A stretch of 45,954 nucleotides of DNA from Actinomadura soli (lineage in GTDB: Bacteria > Actinomycetota > Actinomycetes > Streptosporangiales > Streptosporangiaceae): NCBI RefSeq assembly GCF_005889715.1, contig NZ_VCKW01000037.1, positions 1 to 45,954 on the forward strand, written 5' to 3'. Numbering within the stretch: position 1 is the stretch's first letter; every line of letters begins with the position of its first letter. The position numbers and the translations under genes were made by a program. The notes under the pieces were generated by a model, which had not been told where the DNA came from, ran no database searches, and saw nothing but the letters and a program-made list of their open reading frames with translations. Shown here piece after piece: positions 8,928 to 17,662 of the stretch.

Positions 8928-9584
8928 GTGCGGGTGCTGATCGCCGAGGACGAGCGGATGCTCGCGGATTCGATCGCCGACGGGCTCAGGTCCGAGGCCC
9001 TGGCCGTGGACGTGGTCTACGACGGCGACGCCGCGCTGGAGCGTCTCGGGGTGAACGACTACGACGTGCTCATCCTCGACCGCGACCTGCCCGTCGTGCA
9101 CGGCGACGACGTGTGCCGCGCGGTGGTCGAGTCGGGCGCGCTCGTCCGGGTGCTGATGCTCACCGCCGCCGTCGCCGTCCCGGCGCGGGTCGCCGGGCTG
9201 CGGCTCGGCGCCGACGACTACCTGACCAAGCCGTTCGCGTTCGAGGAGCTGGTGGCGCGGGTCCAGGCGCTCGGCCGCCGGGCCCGCCCGGCGGCCCCGC
9301 CGACGCTGGAGCGCGCCGGGATCCGGCTCGACCCGTCCCGCCGGGAGGTCGTCCGGGACGGCCGGTACGTGCACCTGGCGCGCAAGGAGTTCGGGCTGCT
9401 CGCCGAGCTGCTGCGGGCGGACGGGGCGATCGTGTCGGCGGAGCTGCTGCTGGAGAAGGTGTGGGACGAGCACACCGACCCGTTCACCAACACGGTCCGG
9501 GTGACGCTGATGAAGCTGCGCCGCAAGCTCGGCGATCCCCCGGTCATCGAGACCGTCCCGGGAGTGGGGTACCGGATCCCATGA
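8928..9584 (+). CDS. OmpR-family response regulator
   Basis: 218 residues. The receiver domain has acidic E7/D8, phospho-acceptor D51 (in LILDRDLP), T79 and K101 (in LTKPF); a winged-helix DNA-binding domain follows from about 125 to 218, ending in the usual GVGYRIP. Start is GTG 8928, where receiver similarity begins, preceded by a purine-rich stretch; frames extending farther upstream are non-coding. The stop overlaps the histidine kinase start (ATGA). It probably regulates the divergent exporter operon and itself through the 11-base repeats in the shared promoter region. Confidence 0.93.
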   Translation: MRVLIAEDERMLADSIADGLRSEALAVDVVYDGDAALERLGVNDYDVLILDRDLPVVHGDDVCRAVVESGALVRVLMLTAAVAVPARVAGLRLGADDYLTKPFAFEELVARVQALGRRARPAAPPTLERAGIRLDPSRREVVRDGRYVHLARKEFGLLAELLRADGAIVSAELLLEKVWDEHTDPFTNTVRVTLMKLRRKLGDPPVIETVPGVGYRIP

Positions 9585-10894
9585 CGACGTCCGCGGAGCG
9601 CCCGAGGCGCACCATGTTCACCGAGCGGCTGCGGCCCACGATCAGGATGCGGCTCACGCTGCTGTACACGGGCCTGTTCCTGGGCGCCGGCGTCCTCCTG
9701 CTGGGCCTGACCTACTTCCTGGTGAAGAACAACCTGGACAACCAGGCCGTCCCGAAGGGGGCCCGGGTGTTCAACGGCGCCGAGAAGGCGCCGTTCCCGC
9801 CGCCGGAGGAGAACGCGCAGTACTCGGACCGGAGCGTCGAGGTGGCGATGGTCAAGGTCCGCGACGACTACCAGCGGAAGACGCTCAGCGCGCTGCTGAC
9901 CCAGGGCGGCATCGCCCTGGGGCTGGTGGGCGCGGCCGGGATCGGGTTCGGCTGGCTGCTCGCGGACCGGGCGCTGCGGCCCGTCCACAAGATCACCGAG
10001 ACGGCCGGGCGGGTGGCGCGCAGCCACGACCTCACCGAGCGGATCGGGTACGAGGGGCCCCGCGACGACGTCAAGGAGCTGGCCGACGCGTTCGACACGA
10101 TGCTCGGCCGGCTGGCGCGGGCGTTCGACGGCCAGCGGCGGTTCGTCGCGAACGCCTCGCACGAGCTGCGCACCCCGCTCGCCATCAACCGGACGCTCAT
10201 CGACGTGGCCGTCCGCCGCTCCGACGCGACCGGCGACGTCAAGCGGCTCGGCGAGTCGCTGCTGGTCGTGAACGGGCGGCACGAGCGGCTCATCGACGGG
10301 CTCCTCACCCTCGCGGGCACCGAGGGCGTCGCGGTCGACGCCGGCCCGCTCGACCTGGCGGACGTCGCGGGCCACGTCCTGGACGGGGCCGCCCCGGAGG
10401 CGCGGGCGCGGGGGCTGGCCGCCCGCCGCTCCCTCGGCCCGGCCGTCACCTCCGGCGATCCCGTGCTCGTCGAGCGGCTGGTGCAGAACCTGGTGGAGAA
10501 CGCGGTCCGGCACAACCGCGACGGCGGCGAGCTGTCCGTCACGACGCGGAGCCGGGACGGCTGGGCGGAGGTCGTCGTGTCCAACACCGGGCCCGTCGTG
10601 CCCGCCTACGAGGTCGAGACGATCTTCGAGCCGTTCCGGCGGCTCGGCAACGACCGGCTGCGGTCGGACCGCGGGTCCGGGCTGGGCCTGTCGATCGTCC
10701 GCGCCACGGCGGGCGTCCACGGCGGGACGGTGGCGGCCGTGCCGCGCCCCGGCGGCGGCCTCGACGTCACCGTGCGCCTCCCGGCCCGCGCGCCGGACGC
10801 CGTCCCGGACGCCGCGCCAGGACTCGCCGCACCAGAATTCGCCGCGCCGGGACTCGCCGCGCCACCCGTGAATTCGGAGGCCGGACCCGGGTAG
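9581..10894 (+). CDS. Sensor histidine kinase
   Basis: 437 residues: membrane helices at about 24-48 and 106-128 flanking a short extracytoplasmic loop, a HAMP domain at about 129-182, and a dimerisation/phosphoacceptor domain with H194 (in NASHELRTPL). A HATPase_c domain follows, with an N-box (NLVENAVRHN) and a G-box (GSGLGLSIV). The small sensor loop (about 57 residues) is of the kind that detects cell-envelope stress or antimicrobial peptides, which suits the adjacent MacAB-like exporter. The C-terminus carries a dispensable Ala/Pro tail made by a 15-base tandem repeat. It is coupled to the response regulator by ATGA. Confidence 0.93.
   Translation: MTTSAERPRRTMFTERLRPTIRMRLTLLYTGLFLGAGVLLLGLTYFLVKNNLDNQAVPKGARVFNGAEKAPFPPPEENAQYSDRSVEVAMVKVRDDYQRKTLSALLTQGGIALGLVGAAGIGFGWLLADRALRPVHKITETAGRVARSHDLTERIGYEGPRDDVKELADAFDTMLGRLARAFDGQRRFVANASHELRTPLAINRTLIDVAVRRSDATGDVKRLGESLLVVNGRHERLIDGLLTLAGTEGVAVDAGPLDLADVAGHVLDGAAPEARARGLAARRSLGPAVTSGDPVLVERLVQNLVENAVRHNRDGGELSVTTRSRDGWAEVVVSNTGPVVPAYEVETIFEPFRRLGNDRLRSDRGSGLGLSIVRATAGVHGGTVAAVPRPGGGLDVTVRLPARAPDAVPDAAPGLAAPEFAAPGLAAPPVNSEAGPG
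10811..10870 (+). repeat. 15-base tandem repeat in the kinase C-terminal tail
   Basis: Four consecutive 15-base units starting GCCGC(G/A)CC, the last degenerate. They encode a five-residue Ala-Pro-rich repeat (AAPGL, AAPEF and variants) after the ATPase domain, consistent with slippage expansion of a flexible tail. Confidence 0.75.
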
Positions 10895-10904
10895 CGTCTG
10901 ATCA

Positions 10905-11414
10905 ATGACCAGTGCGCTCCTGCTCACCGACGCGTTCGACCGGATCCGGCAACAGGTCCGCCAGACGGCCGGCGGGCTCACCCCGGACCAGCTCGCCTAC
11001 CGCGTCGACGCCGACGCCAACTCGATCGCGTGGCTCATCTGGCACCTCACCCGCGTCCAGGACGACCACGTCTCCGACGTCGCCGGCACCGCCCAGGCGT
11101 GGACGGACGCCGGCTGGGCCGACCTGTTCGGCCTGCCGCTCGACCCGTCCGACACCGGCTACGGCCACAGCTCCGACGAGGTCGCGGCGGTCCGGGTCGA
11201 GTCGCCGGACCTGCTGATCGGCTATCACGACGCCGTGCACGCCGCCACGGTCGACTACGTGGCCTCGGTGACCGACGGCGACCTGGAACGCGTCGTCGAC
11301 CGCTCGTGGGACCCGCCGGTCACGCTGGGCGTGCGGCTGGTCAGCGTGATCTCCGACTGCCTGGAGCACGCGGGCCAGGCGGCGTTCGTCCGGGGCATCC
11401 TCCAGCGCGCGTAA
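10905..11414 (+). CDS. DinB/DUF664-superfamily protein
   Basis: 169 residues of the four-helix DinB/YfiT-like fold. A WHLTRVQDDHV segment (H47) and a C-terminal ISDCLEHAGQ helix supply the histidines that form the usual metal site. Actinobacterial members are often thiol (mycothiol)-dependent transferases or of unknown function. The name DinB here is a fold label and has no link to the Pol IV gene at 2499. It starts ten bases after the kinase stop and could ride on that transcript. It converges on the glycosyltransferase with a 12-base gap. Confidence 0.85.
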   Translation: MTSALLLTDAFDRIRQQVRQTAGGLTPDQLAYRVDADANSIAWLIWHLTRVQDDHVSDVAGTAQAWTDAGWADLFGLPLDPSDTGYGHSSDEVAAVRVESPDLLIGYHDAVHAATVDYVASVTDGDLERVVDRSWDPPVTLGVRLVSVISDCLEHAGQAAFVRGILQRA

Positions 11415-11426
11415 GGCGGCGGGCCG

Positions 11427-12788
11427 TCAGCGGTCGCGGCCGGAGACGCTCAGATCGGTGCCGTCCGCGACCGGCCCGGCGTCCCGCGACGCCCCGGCGG
11501 ACGGGTGGAGGCCGGACAGGAGCCGCGACCACCGCGGCCCGATGTGCTCAAGGTCGTGGGCGCGCGCGGACAGGGCCGCCTGCTCGCCGAGCCGGTCGCG
11601 GAGGCCGCGGTCCTCGATCAGCGCGCGGAGCGCGGCGGTGAGGGCGTCCGCGTCGCCGTTCGGGACGAGCAGCCCGTCGCGGCCGTGGGAGATCAGCTCG
11701 GCCGGGCCGTGCGGGCAGTCGAACGACACGACCGCCAGCCCCATCCCCATCGCCTCGATGATCACCATCGGCATGCCCTCCCGGCGGGACGACAGCGCGT
11801 AGATCGACGCGCGGGCCATCTCGCCGTGCAGGTCGCGGGTGACGGGGCGCAGCTCGACCCGCCCGGCGAGGCCGAGCTCGGTGATCAGCGCGCCGAGCCG
11901 GTCGCGGCGCACGCCGCGGCCGAAGATCCGCAGGGTCCAGTCGGGGTGCTCGGCGGCGATCGGCGCGAACGCGCGGATGAGCGTGTCGAAGCCCTTGTTG
12001 GCGACGAGCCGCCCGGCGGCCAGCACGACCTTGTCCGCGCGCCGGGACGGGCGCCCGGGCAGCGGCGGCGCGGCGTTCGGGATCCGCACGACGCGGACGC
12101 CGGATCCGGCGAGGGCCTGCTCGTACCCGGCGCGGGCGGCCTCGGTCAGCACGGTGACGGCGGTCAGCCGCCGGTACCTGCGGACGACCTGCCGGTGGAG
12201 GGCGGGCTTGTAGGAGTCCAGGCTCATGTGGTCCTGCCCGATCGTCACGGCGGCGCGGGGCGCGAGCTCGGCCGCGAGCAGGTTCAGGGACGGCCTCGTG
12301 CCGATGACGACGTCGGCCGGCGAACGGTAGAGGGCGCGCAGGAGGCACACGTCCGTCCACATGCTCATGAGGCGGAAGGACGCCTCGTCCACCGGCGTCA
12401 GGACGCTCGGCAGCCGGGACAGGAGCCGGGCCGTCCCGCCCTTGGGCGCGAAGCGGTCGTCCGCGTACGTCACGGTCGCGCCGAGCGGGATCGCGAAGAA
12501 CGGCCGCCTGCTCCGCCGCAGCGCGCTGACGATCTCGATGTCGTGGTCGCGGGTCAGGTGCCCGCACAGGTTGAGCACGGTGCGGATCGTCCCGCCCGTC
12601 CCGTGCGCGTTCTGGAGCAGGACGCGCACGCGGAGCCGCTCACCGGGTGCCGCGCGCGTCCAGCGCCTCCAGCTCAGCGGGCGCAGGGCCGAGAGCGCCG
12701 CGCGGCGCATGACGCGATGCGCCGCGCGGCGGAGGCGGCGTCTCAGTCTCGGCGGACGGCGCCCTGGATCGTTCAGCGGAGCGTTCAC
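11427..12788 (-). CDS. Glycosyltransferase family 4-like protein
   Basis: 453 residues with a GT-B fold. A very basic N-terminal tail (about 1-50) could contact the inner membrane face. The acceptor-side Rossmann domain contains a GTGGTIRTVLNL glycine-rich loop. The donor domain has KVVLAAGRLVANKGFDTLI and the EX7E-type motif in REGMPMVIIEAM. This resembles TagE/polyol-phosphate or teichoic-acid glycosyltransferases of actinomycetes, so a cell-wall glycopolymer role is likely but the sugar is unknown. It lies 62 bases downstream of an L,D-transpeptidase on the same strand and may be co-transcribed with it. Confidence 0.88.
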   Translation of the reverse strand: MNAPLNDPGRRPPRLRRRLRRAAHRVMRRAALSALRPLSWRRWTRAAPGERLRVRVLLQNAHGTGGTIRTVLNLCGHLTRDHDIEIVSALRRSRRPFFAIPLGATVTYADDRFAPKGGTARLLSRLPSVLTPVDEASFRLMSMWTDVCLLRALYRSPADVVIGTRPSLNLLAAELAPRAAVTIGQDHMSLDSYKPALHRQVVRRYRRLTAVTVLTEAARAGYEQALAGSGVRVVRIPNAAPPLPGRPSRRADKVVLAAGRLVANKGFDTLIRAFAPIAAEHPDWTLRIFGRGVRRDRLGALITELGLAGRVELRPVTRDLHGEMARASIYALSSRREGMPMVIIEAMGMGLAVVSFDCPHGPAELISHGRDGLLVPNGDADALTAALRALIEDRGLRDRLGEQAALSARAHDLEHIGPRWSRLLSGLHPSAGASRDAGPVADGTDLSVSGRDR

Positions 12789-12850
12789 CGGGCCCCCATC
12801 ACGAACGACGGCTTTGCCCGGCTTGTTCCCCTAGGCGGTCCCGCTCAACG

Positions 12851-14086
12851 TCACCCGGTGGTCACGGGACGGTCGAGGGCGCCGCCCTTGACCCACTTGC
12901 TCCACGACATCTGGTAGTAGCTCCAGCCGTTCCACGGGTCGAGGCCGCGCTTGCTGCCGGTGATGATCACCGGGTCGCCGCGGTAGGACCAGTTGTAGAA
13001 CCACTGGGCGTCCTTGGGCGGGGAGTTGACGCAGCCGTGGCTGACGTTCTGCCGGCCCTGCGCCCAGACGGTGGCGGCCATCGAGTGGATGTACTCGCCG
13101 CTGTTGGAGATCCGCACCGCGTGCGGGATGACCTCGCGGTAGCCGCCGTTCTTCTTGTCCTTCGGGTCGACGCCCATCCACTCCGACGTCATGATCGCCG
13201 GATTCTCCTTGCCCATGGTGAGGTGGATGCCGCTGGTGGTGAGGTAGGTGTCGACGCCGTTGACGACGCGGCCGCCCTTGCCCGTGCTGACGGGCCAGGT
13301 ACGGACCGTCTTGCCGTTCCGCTTGACGACCGCACGCTTCTTCTTGGTGCTGATGGTGACGATGTGCGAGTCGCCGATGCGGAACTTGCGGGTGAAGTCG
13401 TCCACGCCGTAGGTCTTCTTGCCCGCCCTCACGCCGGACAGCTTCGCCGAGAACGTGACGTTCTGGTTGGGCTGCCAGTACTCGCCGTTCTTCGTCCGGA
13501 AGATCACCGTGGTGTCGTTCGCCCAGTTCCAGGCGCCGGTGGCGGGCTTGGTCGACTTGACGTCCAGGACCCGCTCCACGGCCTTCTTGTCGTCGACCGG
13601 GCGGTTGAAGACGACCTGGATCGGCATGCCGACGCCGACCTTCTCGTTCTTGGCCGGGGTGACGTCGAGGATGTCGAGCTCCTTCGCCGCCTTGAGCGTG
13701 GCGAAGGCGGCGTTGACCGTGGCCGTCTTGCCCTGCGGGCTCCTGGCGACGGCCGTGACCTGGTATTTGGAGCCGGGACGGAGCGTGCGCGACTTCCAGC
13801 TGGCCTTGTCGGCCGCCATTTCGCCGTCGACCGGCTTGCCCTTGAGCGTCACCGTGACCTGTTCGAGGGTGCCGCCCGCGGCGGTGACCACGACGCCGTC
13901 CTCCGGCTCGGCCTTCTTGTTGCCGTCGCCCGGGTTGATCGTCACCTGCGGCACGCCCGCGTCGGCCTTCTCGCCGACGGTGACGCCGTCCTCCTTCTCT
14001 CCCCCGCTGCACGCCGTCGTCAGCAGCAGCACGACCCCCGCCATCCCCGCACCAGCCCGAACCCCTGCGGAAATCCTCCGCTGCAC
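12851..14086 (-). CDS. L,D-transpeptidase lipoprotein (Ig-like plus YkuD), copy 1
   Basis: Peptidoglycan 3-3 cross-linking enzyme of 411 residues. The GTG start at 14086 is chosen because GGGAGGT lies just upstream; a longer frame to 14146 has no such site. The lipobox LLTTAC gives lipidated C26. An Ig-like domain follows (VGVGMPIQVVFNRPV), then the YkuD domain with an HSMA loop and SHGCVN holding catalytic C352. The Trp/Tyr-rich C-terminal extension is as in LdtMt2-type proteins. It is a paralogue of the gene immediately upstream. Sited outside the membrane, it would resist most penicillins and be inhibited by carbapenems, as known for the family. Confidence 0.95.
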   Translation of the reverse strand: MQRRISAGVRAGAGMAGVVLLLTTACSGGEKEDGVTVGEKADAGVPQVTINPGDGNKKAEPEDGVVVTAAGGTLEQVTVTLKGKPVDGEMAADKASWKSRTLRPGSKYQVTAVARSPQGKTATVNAAFATLKAAKELDILDVTPAKNEKVGVGMPIQVVFNRPVDDKKAVERVLDVKSTKPATGAWNWANDTTVIFRTKNGEYWQPNQNVTFSAKLSGVRAGKKTYGVDDFTRKFRIGDSHIVTISTKKKRAVVKRNGKTVRTWPVSTGKGGRVVNGVDTYLTTSGIHLTMGKENPAIMTSEWMGVDPKDKKNGGYREVIPHAVRISNSGEYIHSMAATVWAQGRQNVSHGCVNSPPKDAQWFYNWSYRGDPVIITGSKRGLDPWNGWSYYQMSWSKWVKGGALDRPVTTG

Positions 14087-14229
14087 TGCGACCTCCCGAA
14101 CCCGCCGTCTACCAGGGAGACAATAACGACAAAAACAGAGGATCATGTCATGACCCGGGGTTTTGGCAGGCCTCCGAGATCAAAGCGTTGCACGCCGCGG
14201 GCCGGCCGGGCGGGCCCGGCGATCTTTCT

Positions 14230-14252
14230 GGCCGGCGCCCGGGGCGCCGGCC
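14230..14252 (-). terminator. Strong GC hairpin after transpeptidase copy 2
   Basis: GGCCGGCGCC-CGG-GGCGCCGGCC is a perfect 10-base stem with a 3-base loop, ten bases past the stop of the upstream transpeptidase gene. There is no U-tract in the direction of transcription, as is common in actinomycetes. It suggests the two paralogues have separate transcripts. Confidence 0.6.
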
Positions 14253-14261
14253 GGGACGGCC

Positions 14262-15434
14262 TCATCGCAGGGCGCTCCCCTGCGCCCACTTGTCGAACGG
14301 CAGCTGCCAGAAGCTCCAGCCGTTCATCGGCTCGACCTCGCGGTCGGTGCCGGTCAGCTCGATGACGTCGCCGCGCTGCATGGTGTCGTAGTACCACTTG
14401 GCGTTGGCGGGGCTGACGTTCAGGCAGCCGTGGCTGACGTTCGCCGAGCCCTGCGAGCCGACCGACCACGGCGCCGAGTGCACGTACTCGCCGCTGTTGG
14501 AGAAGCGGACCGCGTAGTTGACGACCGTCTTGTAGTAGCCGGGGTCGCCCTCCTGGCGGCCCGGAGACGTCATCGTGACGGGGTTGCCCTTCTCCATCAG
14601 CAGGTGGACGCCGCTGGTGGTGGTGAACTCCCGCGTCTGCCCGTTGCCGGCGCTGAACGGGACGGTGCGCAGCTTCTTGCCGTCGCGGGTCACCGTCATG
14701 TGGTGGTCGCCGATGTCGCCCTTGGTGATCTGCGCGGCGCCGATGGTGAGGGTGGCCTGCTCGTCCTCGGCCCCGTAGACGCCGCCGCCCGCGTTCACCC
14801 CGGCGAGGCTCGCGTGGAACCGGACGGTCTGGTGCGGCTGCCAGTACGTCTTCGTCCGGTAGATGACCTGGTCGGCGGCGACCCAGTGCCACGCGCCCTC
14901 GACCGGCTTGTCCGGCGTGACGCGCAGCGCCCGCTCCACGGCGGCCTTGTCGGTCACCGGGCGGTCGAACCTGACCATGATCGGCATGCCGACGCCGACC
15001 TTCTCGCCCTTGAGGTTCGGGGTGACGTCGGTGATCGAGAGTGTCCGCTCCGCCTTCAGGGTGGTGAACGCGCTGGTCGCGGTGCGGGTCTTGCCGTCGT
15101 CGCTCGCCTGCGCGGTGACGGTGTAGGACGTGCCGGGCGTCATCGTCCGGTTGGACCGCCACGTCTTGTGGCCGCCGCCGAACGCCCCGGTGATCGTGGC
15201 GCCCCCGCCCTGGACGGTGACCTTCTGCAGCTTGCCGTCCGCGGCCTTGACCTCGATCGTCCCGTCCGGCTTGACCTGCGCGGTCCCGTTGGCCGGCGTG
15301 ATCGTCACGGCGTCGGCCGAGTCCCCCGAGGCCAGCTTTCCCTCCTCGCCGGCCATGCAGCCGGACGCGAGCAGCGCCACCGCGCCCGCGCCGCCCGTCA
15401 GCGCCACCCGCATGCCCCGCCCACCGTGGATCAC
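14262..15434 (-). CDS. L,D-transpeptidase lipoprotein (Ig-like plus YkuD), copy 2
   Basis: 390 residues, with the same architecture as the neighbour at 12851. Lipidated C26 lies in LLASGC, an Ig-like domain contains VGVGMPIMVRFDRPV, and catalytic C337 sits in the YkuD signature SHGCLN. The W-rich C-terminal tail is also shared. The GTG start at 15434 follows GGGGGAG at good spacing; ATG 15413 is an alternative. The copies share layout but have diverged widely in sequence, so the duplication is old. Having two side by side suggests division of labour, for example growth versus stress. Confidence 0.95.
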   Translation of the reverse strand: MIHGGRGMRVALTGGAGAVALLASGCMAGEEGKLASGDSADAVTITPANGTAQVKPDGTIEVKAADGKLQKVTVQGGGATITGAFGGGHKTWRSNRTMTPGTSYTVTAQASDDGKTRTATSAFTTLKAERTLSITDVTPNLKGEKVGVGMPIMVRFDRPVTDKAAVERALRVTPDKPVEGAWHWVAADQVIYRTKTYWQPHQTVRFHASLAGVNAGGGVYGAEDEQATLTIGAAQITKGDIGDHHMTVTRDGKKLRTVPFSAGNGQTREFTTTSGVHLLMEKGNPVTMTSPGRQEGDPGYYKTVVNYAVRFSNSGEYVHSAPWSVGSQGSANVSHGCLNVSPANAKWYYDTMQRGDVIELTGTDREVEPMNGWSFWQLPFDKWAQGSALR

Positions 15435-15459
15435 AACAAACTCCCCCAAACCCCGTGAT

Positions 15460-15478
15460 TTCACCTCAAGTTGGTGAA
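15460..15478. promoter_or_regulatory. Inverted repeat upstream of transpeptidase copy 2
   Basis: TTCACC-N7-GGTGAA lies 26-44 bases before the GTG start at 15434. Its symmetry and position suggest an operator; the regulator is unknown. Confidence 0.4.
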
Positions 15479-15602
15479 TGTTTCTGAGAAGGGAGACGCC
15501 GGAAAGGGGCCGGAAGTTCGGGCCGCCGGGTGGGAGAATCGCTGCTCAGCAGGTATGGATCAGTTGGATCCGGTCAAAGTGGAACCGATCGGGCGGATCC
15601 GG

Positions 15603-16409
15603 TCAGGCGGCGGCGGGCTCGCGGTTGACGCGGCGGACGACGCGCTTGAAGCCCCACACCGAGACGGCGACGCCGATCGCGCCCAGCCCCGCGACGATGC
15701 CGGTGCGGAACCACAGGTACATGCCGATCGACTCGTTGAACAGCATCCACAGGCTGACGGCCACGTTCGCGAACAGGACCATCGACCACAGCAGCGAGAT
15801 GCGCAGGAAGAACTGGTGCACCCTGGCGTGCTTGAGGAACGCCTCGGGGATCGGCGCCATGTCCCTGGCCAGCTTCATGGCCAAGGGCCGTCCGAGCGGG
15901 ACCGAGGCGAGGAACGACAGGCTGATGATCAGCGTGCCGAGCGTCGGCTGCAGGAAGTAGATGACGGCGCTGTGCGTCGCGGCCGCGGTGGCCGCGCGGA
16001 CGGTCACGCCGACGGCGGCCAGCAGCAGCATCCCCGACACCGGATGGCCGCGCACGAACCGGTAGGCGATGCCGCCGTACACCCAGGCGACGGCGGCGAC
16101 GAGCGCGCCGTTCAGCCCGAGCAGCGTCAGCGCGGCGTAGAAGACCGCGACGGGGGCGATGACCCCTTCGACGAAGCGCGGGAGCGCGTGCATGAGCAGC
16201 GCCGTCACCCGCGGCAGTTCGAAGACGTGGTGCCCTTCGGAGGCGGGGTGCCCCTCGAAGGCCGCATGCGCGCCGCCCCGCGCCTCCCCGGCCTGGGCCG
16301 TCGGCGTGGGGTTCTCCGCCGCCCGGGAGGGCTCGGCGGGCGTTCTCGCCGGTCGATCCATCGAGCGCTGTGCTCCCCGATCGGTGTCCATGGAGTCGGT
16401 TGTGGTCAC
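15603..16409 (-). CDS. Multi-pass membrane protein, VC0807-like
   Basis: 268 residues from GTG 16409. The first 70-75 residues are hydrophilic and Pro/Ala/Glu-rich. About five to six membrane segments follow, including IAPVAVFYAALTLLGL, LLLAAVGVTVRA, TLIISLSFLASVPLG and GIVAGLGAIGVAVSVWG. The order of motifs, including ALPRFVEG, LNGALVAAVAWVYGG and YFLQPTLGT, is what I recall for proteins annotated as the VC0807 family, whose function is unknown. There is no sign of a transport ATPase or enzyme partner nearby. An ATG at 16391 is an alternative start. Confidence 0.75.
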   Translation of the reverse strand: MTTTDSMDTDRGAQRSMDRPARTPAEPSRAAENPTPTAQAGEARGGAHAAFEGHPASEGHHVFELPRVTALLMHALPRFVEGVIAPVAVFYAALTLLGLNGALVAAVAWVYGGIAYRFVRGHPVSGMLLLAAVGVTVRAATAAATHSAVIYFLQPTLGTLIISLSFLASVPLGRPLAMKLARDMAPIPEAFLKHARVHQFFLRISLLWSMVLFANVAVSLWMLFNESIGMYLWFRTGIVAGLGAIGVAVSVWGFKRVVRRVNREPAAA

Positions 16410-16593
16410 GATTCGCCCCACCGTACGTGATGATCGGCACGCGTCTGTCCGTTTTCGAATGATCCGGTCCGCGTGCCCTCGTTCCCCCATTGGTTCGGAT
16501 TCGCGGTGCCTCTGGTGCGGGTGGCGGCCGGAAGCGGCCAGAGTTGAACCGGTGTGACCCGGGCCTCTCTTCCGACAGTAGCGGGTGGCCCGC

Positions 16594-17523
16594 TCACCCC
16601 TCCGGCGGGGCGGGCTGGACGTCGCGAGCCGCGGCGTAGATGGCCCTGAGCGTCACCGCCACCGACGGCCGGCGCACGCTCGCGGCCCTGGTCACGGCGT
16701 AGACCTCGCGGGCCAGGGTGCATTCGGGGATGCGCCGCACGGCCACGCCCTGGTCGCCGGCGGCGAGCGCCAGCGCGGGCACCGCGGTGATGCCGATGCC
16801 GCGGGCCACCAGGCTCAGGATCGTGTGCAGGCCCTCGAACTCCCACGGGACGGGACGGGCCCCGCCGACGGTGTCCATCAGCCGCTCCAGGGCCTGCCGC
16901 GACGGCTCCCCGGCCGGCGCGGCCATCCACGGCTCGTCCCTGAGCTGCTGCAGGTCGACCGGCCGCCCGGGCTCCGACATGGGGTGCGTGGCCGGGACGA
17001 CCAGCACCAGCGGGTCGCGGCGCAGGTGGAAGAACTCCAGCGCGGCGGGCGCCTGCTCGGGGACCTTGCCCGTCCAGTCGTCGATGAGCGCGATGTCGAC
17101 CTCGCCGTTCTGCACCTGCCGGATGCCGTCGCCGGGCCGGGTCTGCCGCAGCACGAACGTCAGGTCGGGGTGCTCGCCGAGGCTCTGCGCCAGCGCGGGC
17201 GCGAACGCGACGGCGGCGGTGGGGAACGCGGTGACCACGACCCGGCCCATGGGCGTGTCGGAGTGCGCCGACAGCTCCGCCTCGGCGGTCTCCACGAGGC
17301 TGAGGATCTCCTCGGCGCGGTCGGCGAGGCGGCGCCCGGCGTCGGTCAGCTCGGCGCTGCGGGCGGTGCGGTCCAGCAGCGGCACCCCGCCGGCCTCGCG
17401 TTCGAGCGCGGCCAGCTGCTGGGAGACGGCGGACGGGGTGTAGCCGAGGGCGGCGGCGGTCGCGGCGATGCTGCCGCGGCGGCCGAACTCCGCGAGAAGC
17501 CGCAGGCGGCGAAGCTCAAGCAT
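16594..17523 (-). CDS. LysR-family transcriptional regulator
   Basis: 309 residues. The N-terminal winged helix-turn-helix (LRRLRLLAEFGRRGSIAATA, then SAVSQQLAALE) is followed by a two-lobed LysR substrate-binding domain from about residue 90. It is divergent from the aminotransferase at 17663, the usual geometry for a LysR regulator and its target. The 139-base gap carries a GCATC/GATGC inverted repeat. The ligand is unknown; an amino acid or keto acid would fit the neighbour. Confidence 0.9.
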   Translation of the reverse strand: MLELRRLRLLAEFGRRGSIAATAAALGYTPSAVSQQLAALEREAGGVPLLDRTARSAELTDAGRRLADRAEEILSLVETAEAELSAHSDTPMGRVVVTAFPTAAVAFAPALAQSLGEHPDLTFVLRQTRPGDGIRQVQNGEVDIALIDDWTGKVPEQAPAALEFFHLRRDPLVLVVPATHPMSEPGRPVDLQQLRDEPWMAAPAGEPSRQALERLMDTVGGARPVPWEFEGLHTILSLVARGIGITAVPALALAAGDQGVAVRRIPECTLAREVYAVTRAASVRRPSVAVTLRAIYAAARDVQPAPPEG

Positions 17524-17541
17524 CAGCCCATCTTACGGTCG

Positions 17542-17570
17542 GCATCGATGAGACTCGCTTGTGATGATGC
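17542..17570. promoter_or_regulatory. Possible LysR operator
   Basis: GCATC (17542-17546) and GATGC (17566-17570) form a 29-base inverted repeat in the divergent LysR-aminotransferase gap. Arms are short, so this is a weak call. Confidence 0.3.
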
Positions 17571-17662
17571 TAAAAGCGGGAAAGTATGAATCGAGCCCGG
17601 CCGGGTCGCACAGGGGATTCCGCTCTCACCCACCGTTATCTCGCATGCCCTTTGGAGCGTTC

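Noticed and set aside
8202..9473. Upstream extension of the adaptor frame
   Set aside because: It runs antisense through the response regulator and out of frame through the lipoprotein gene.
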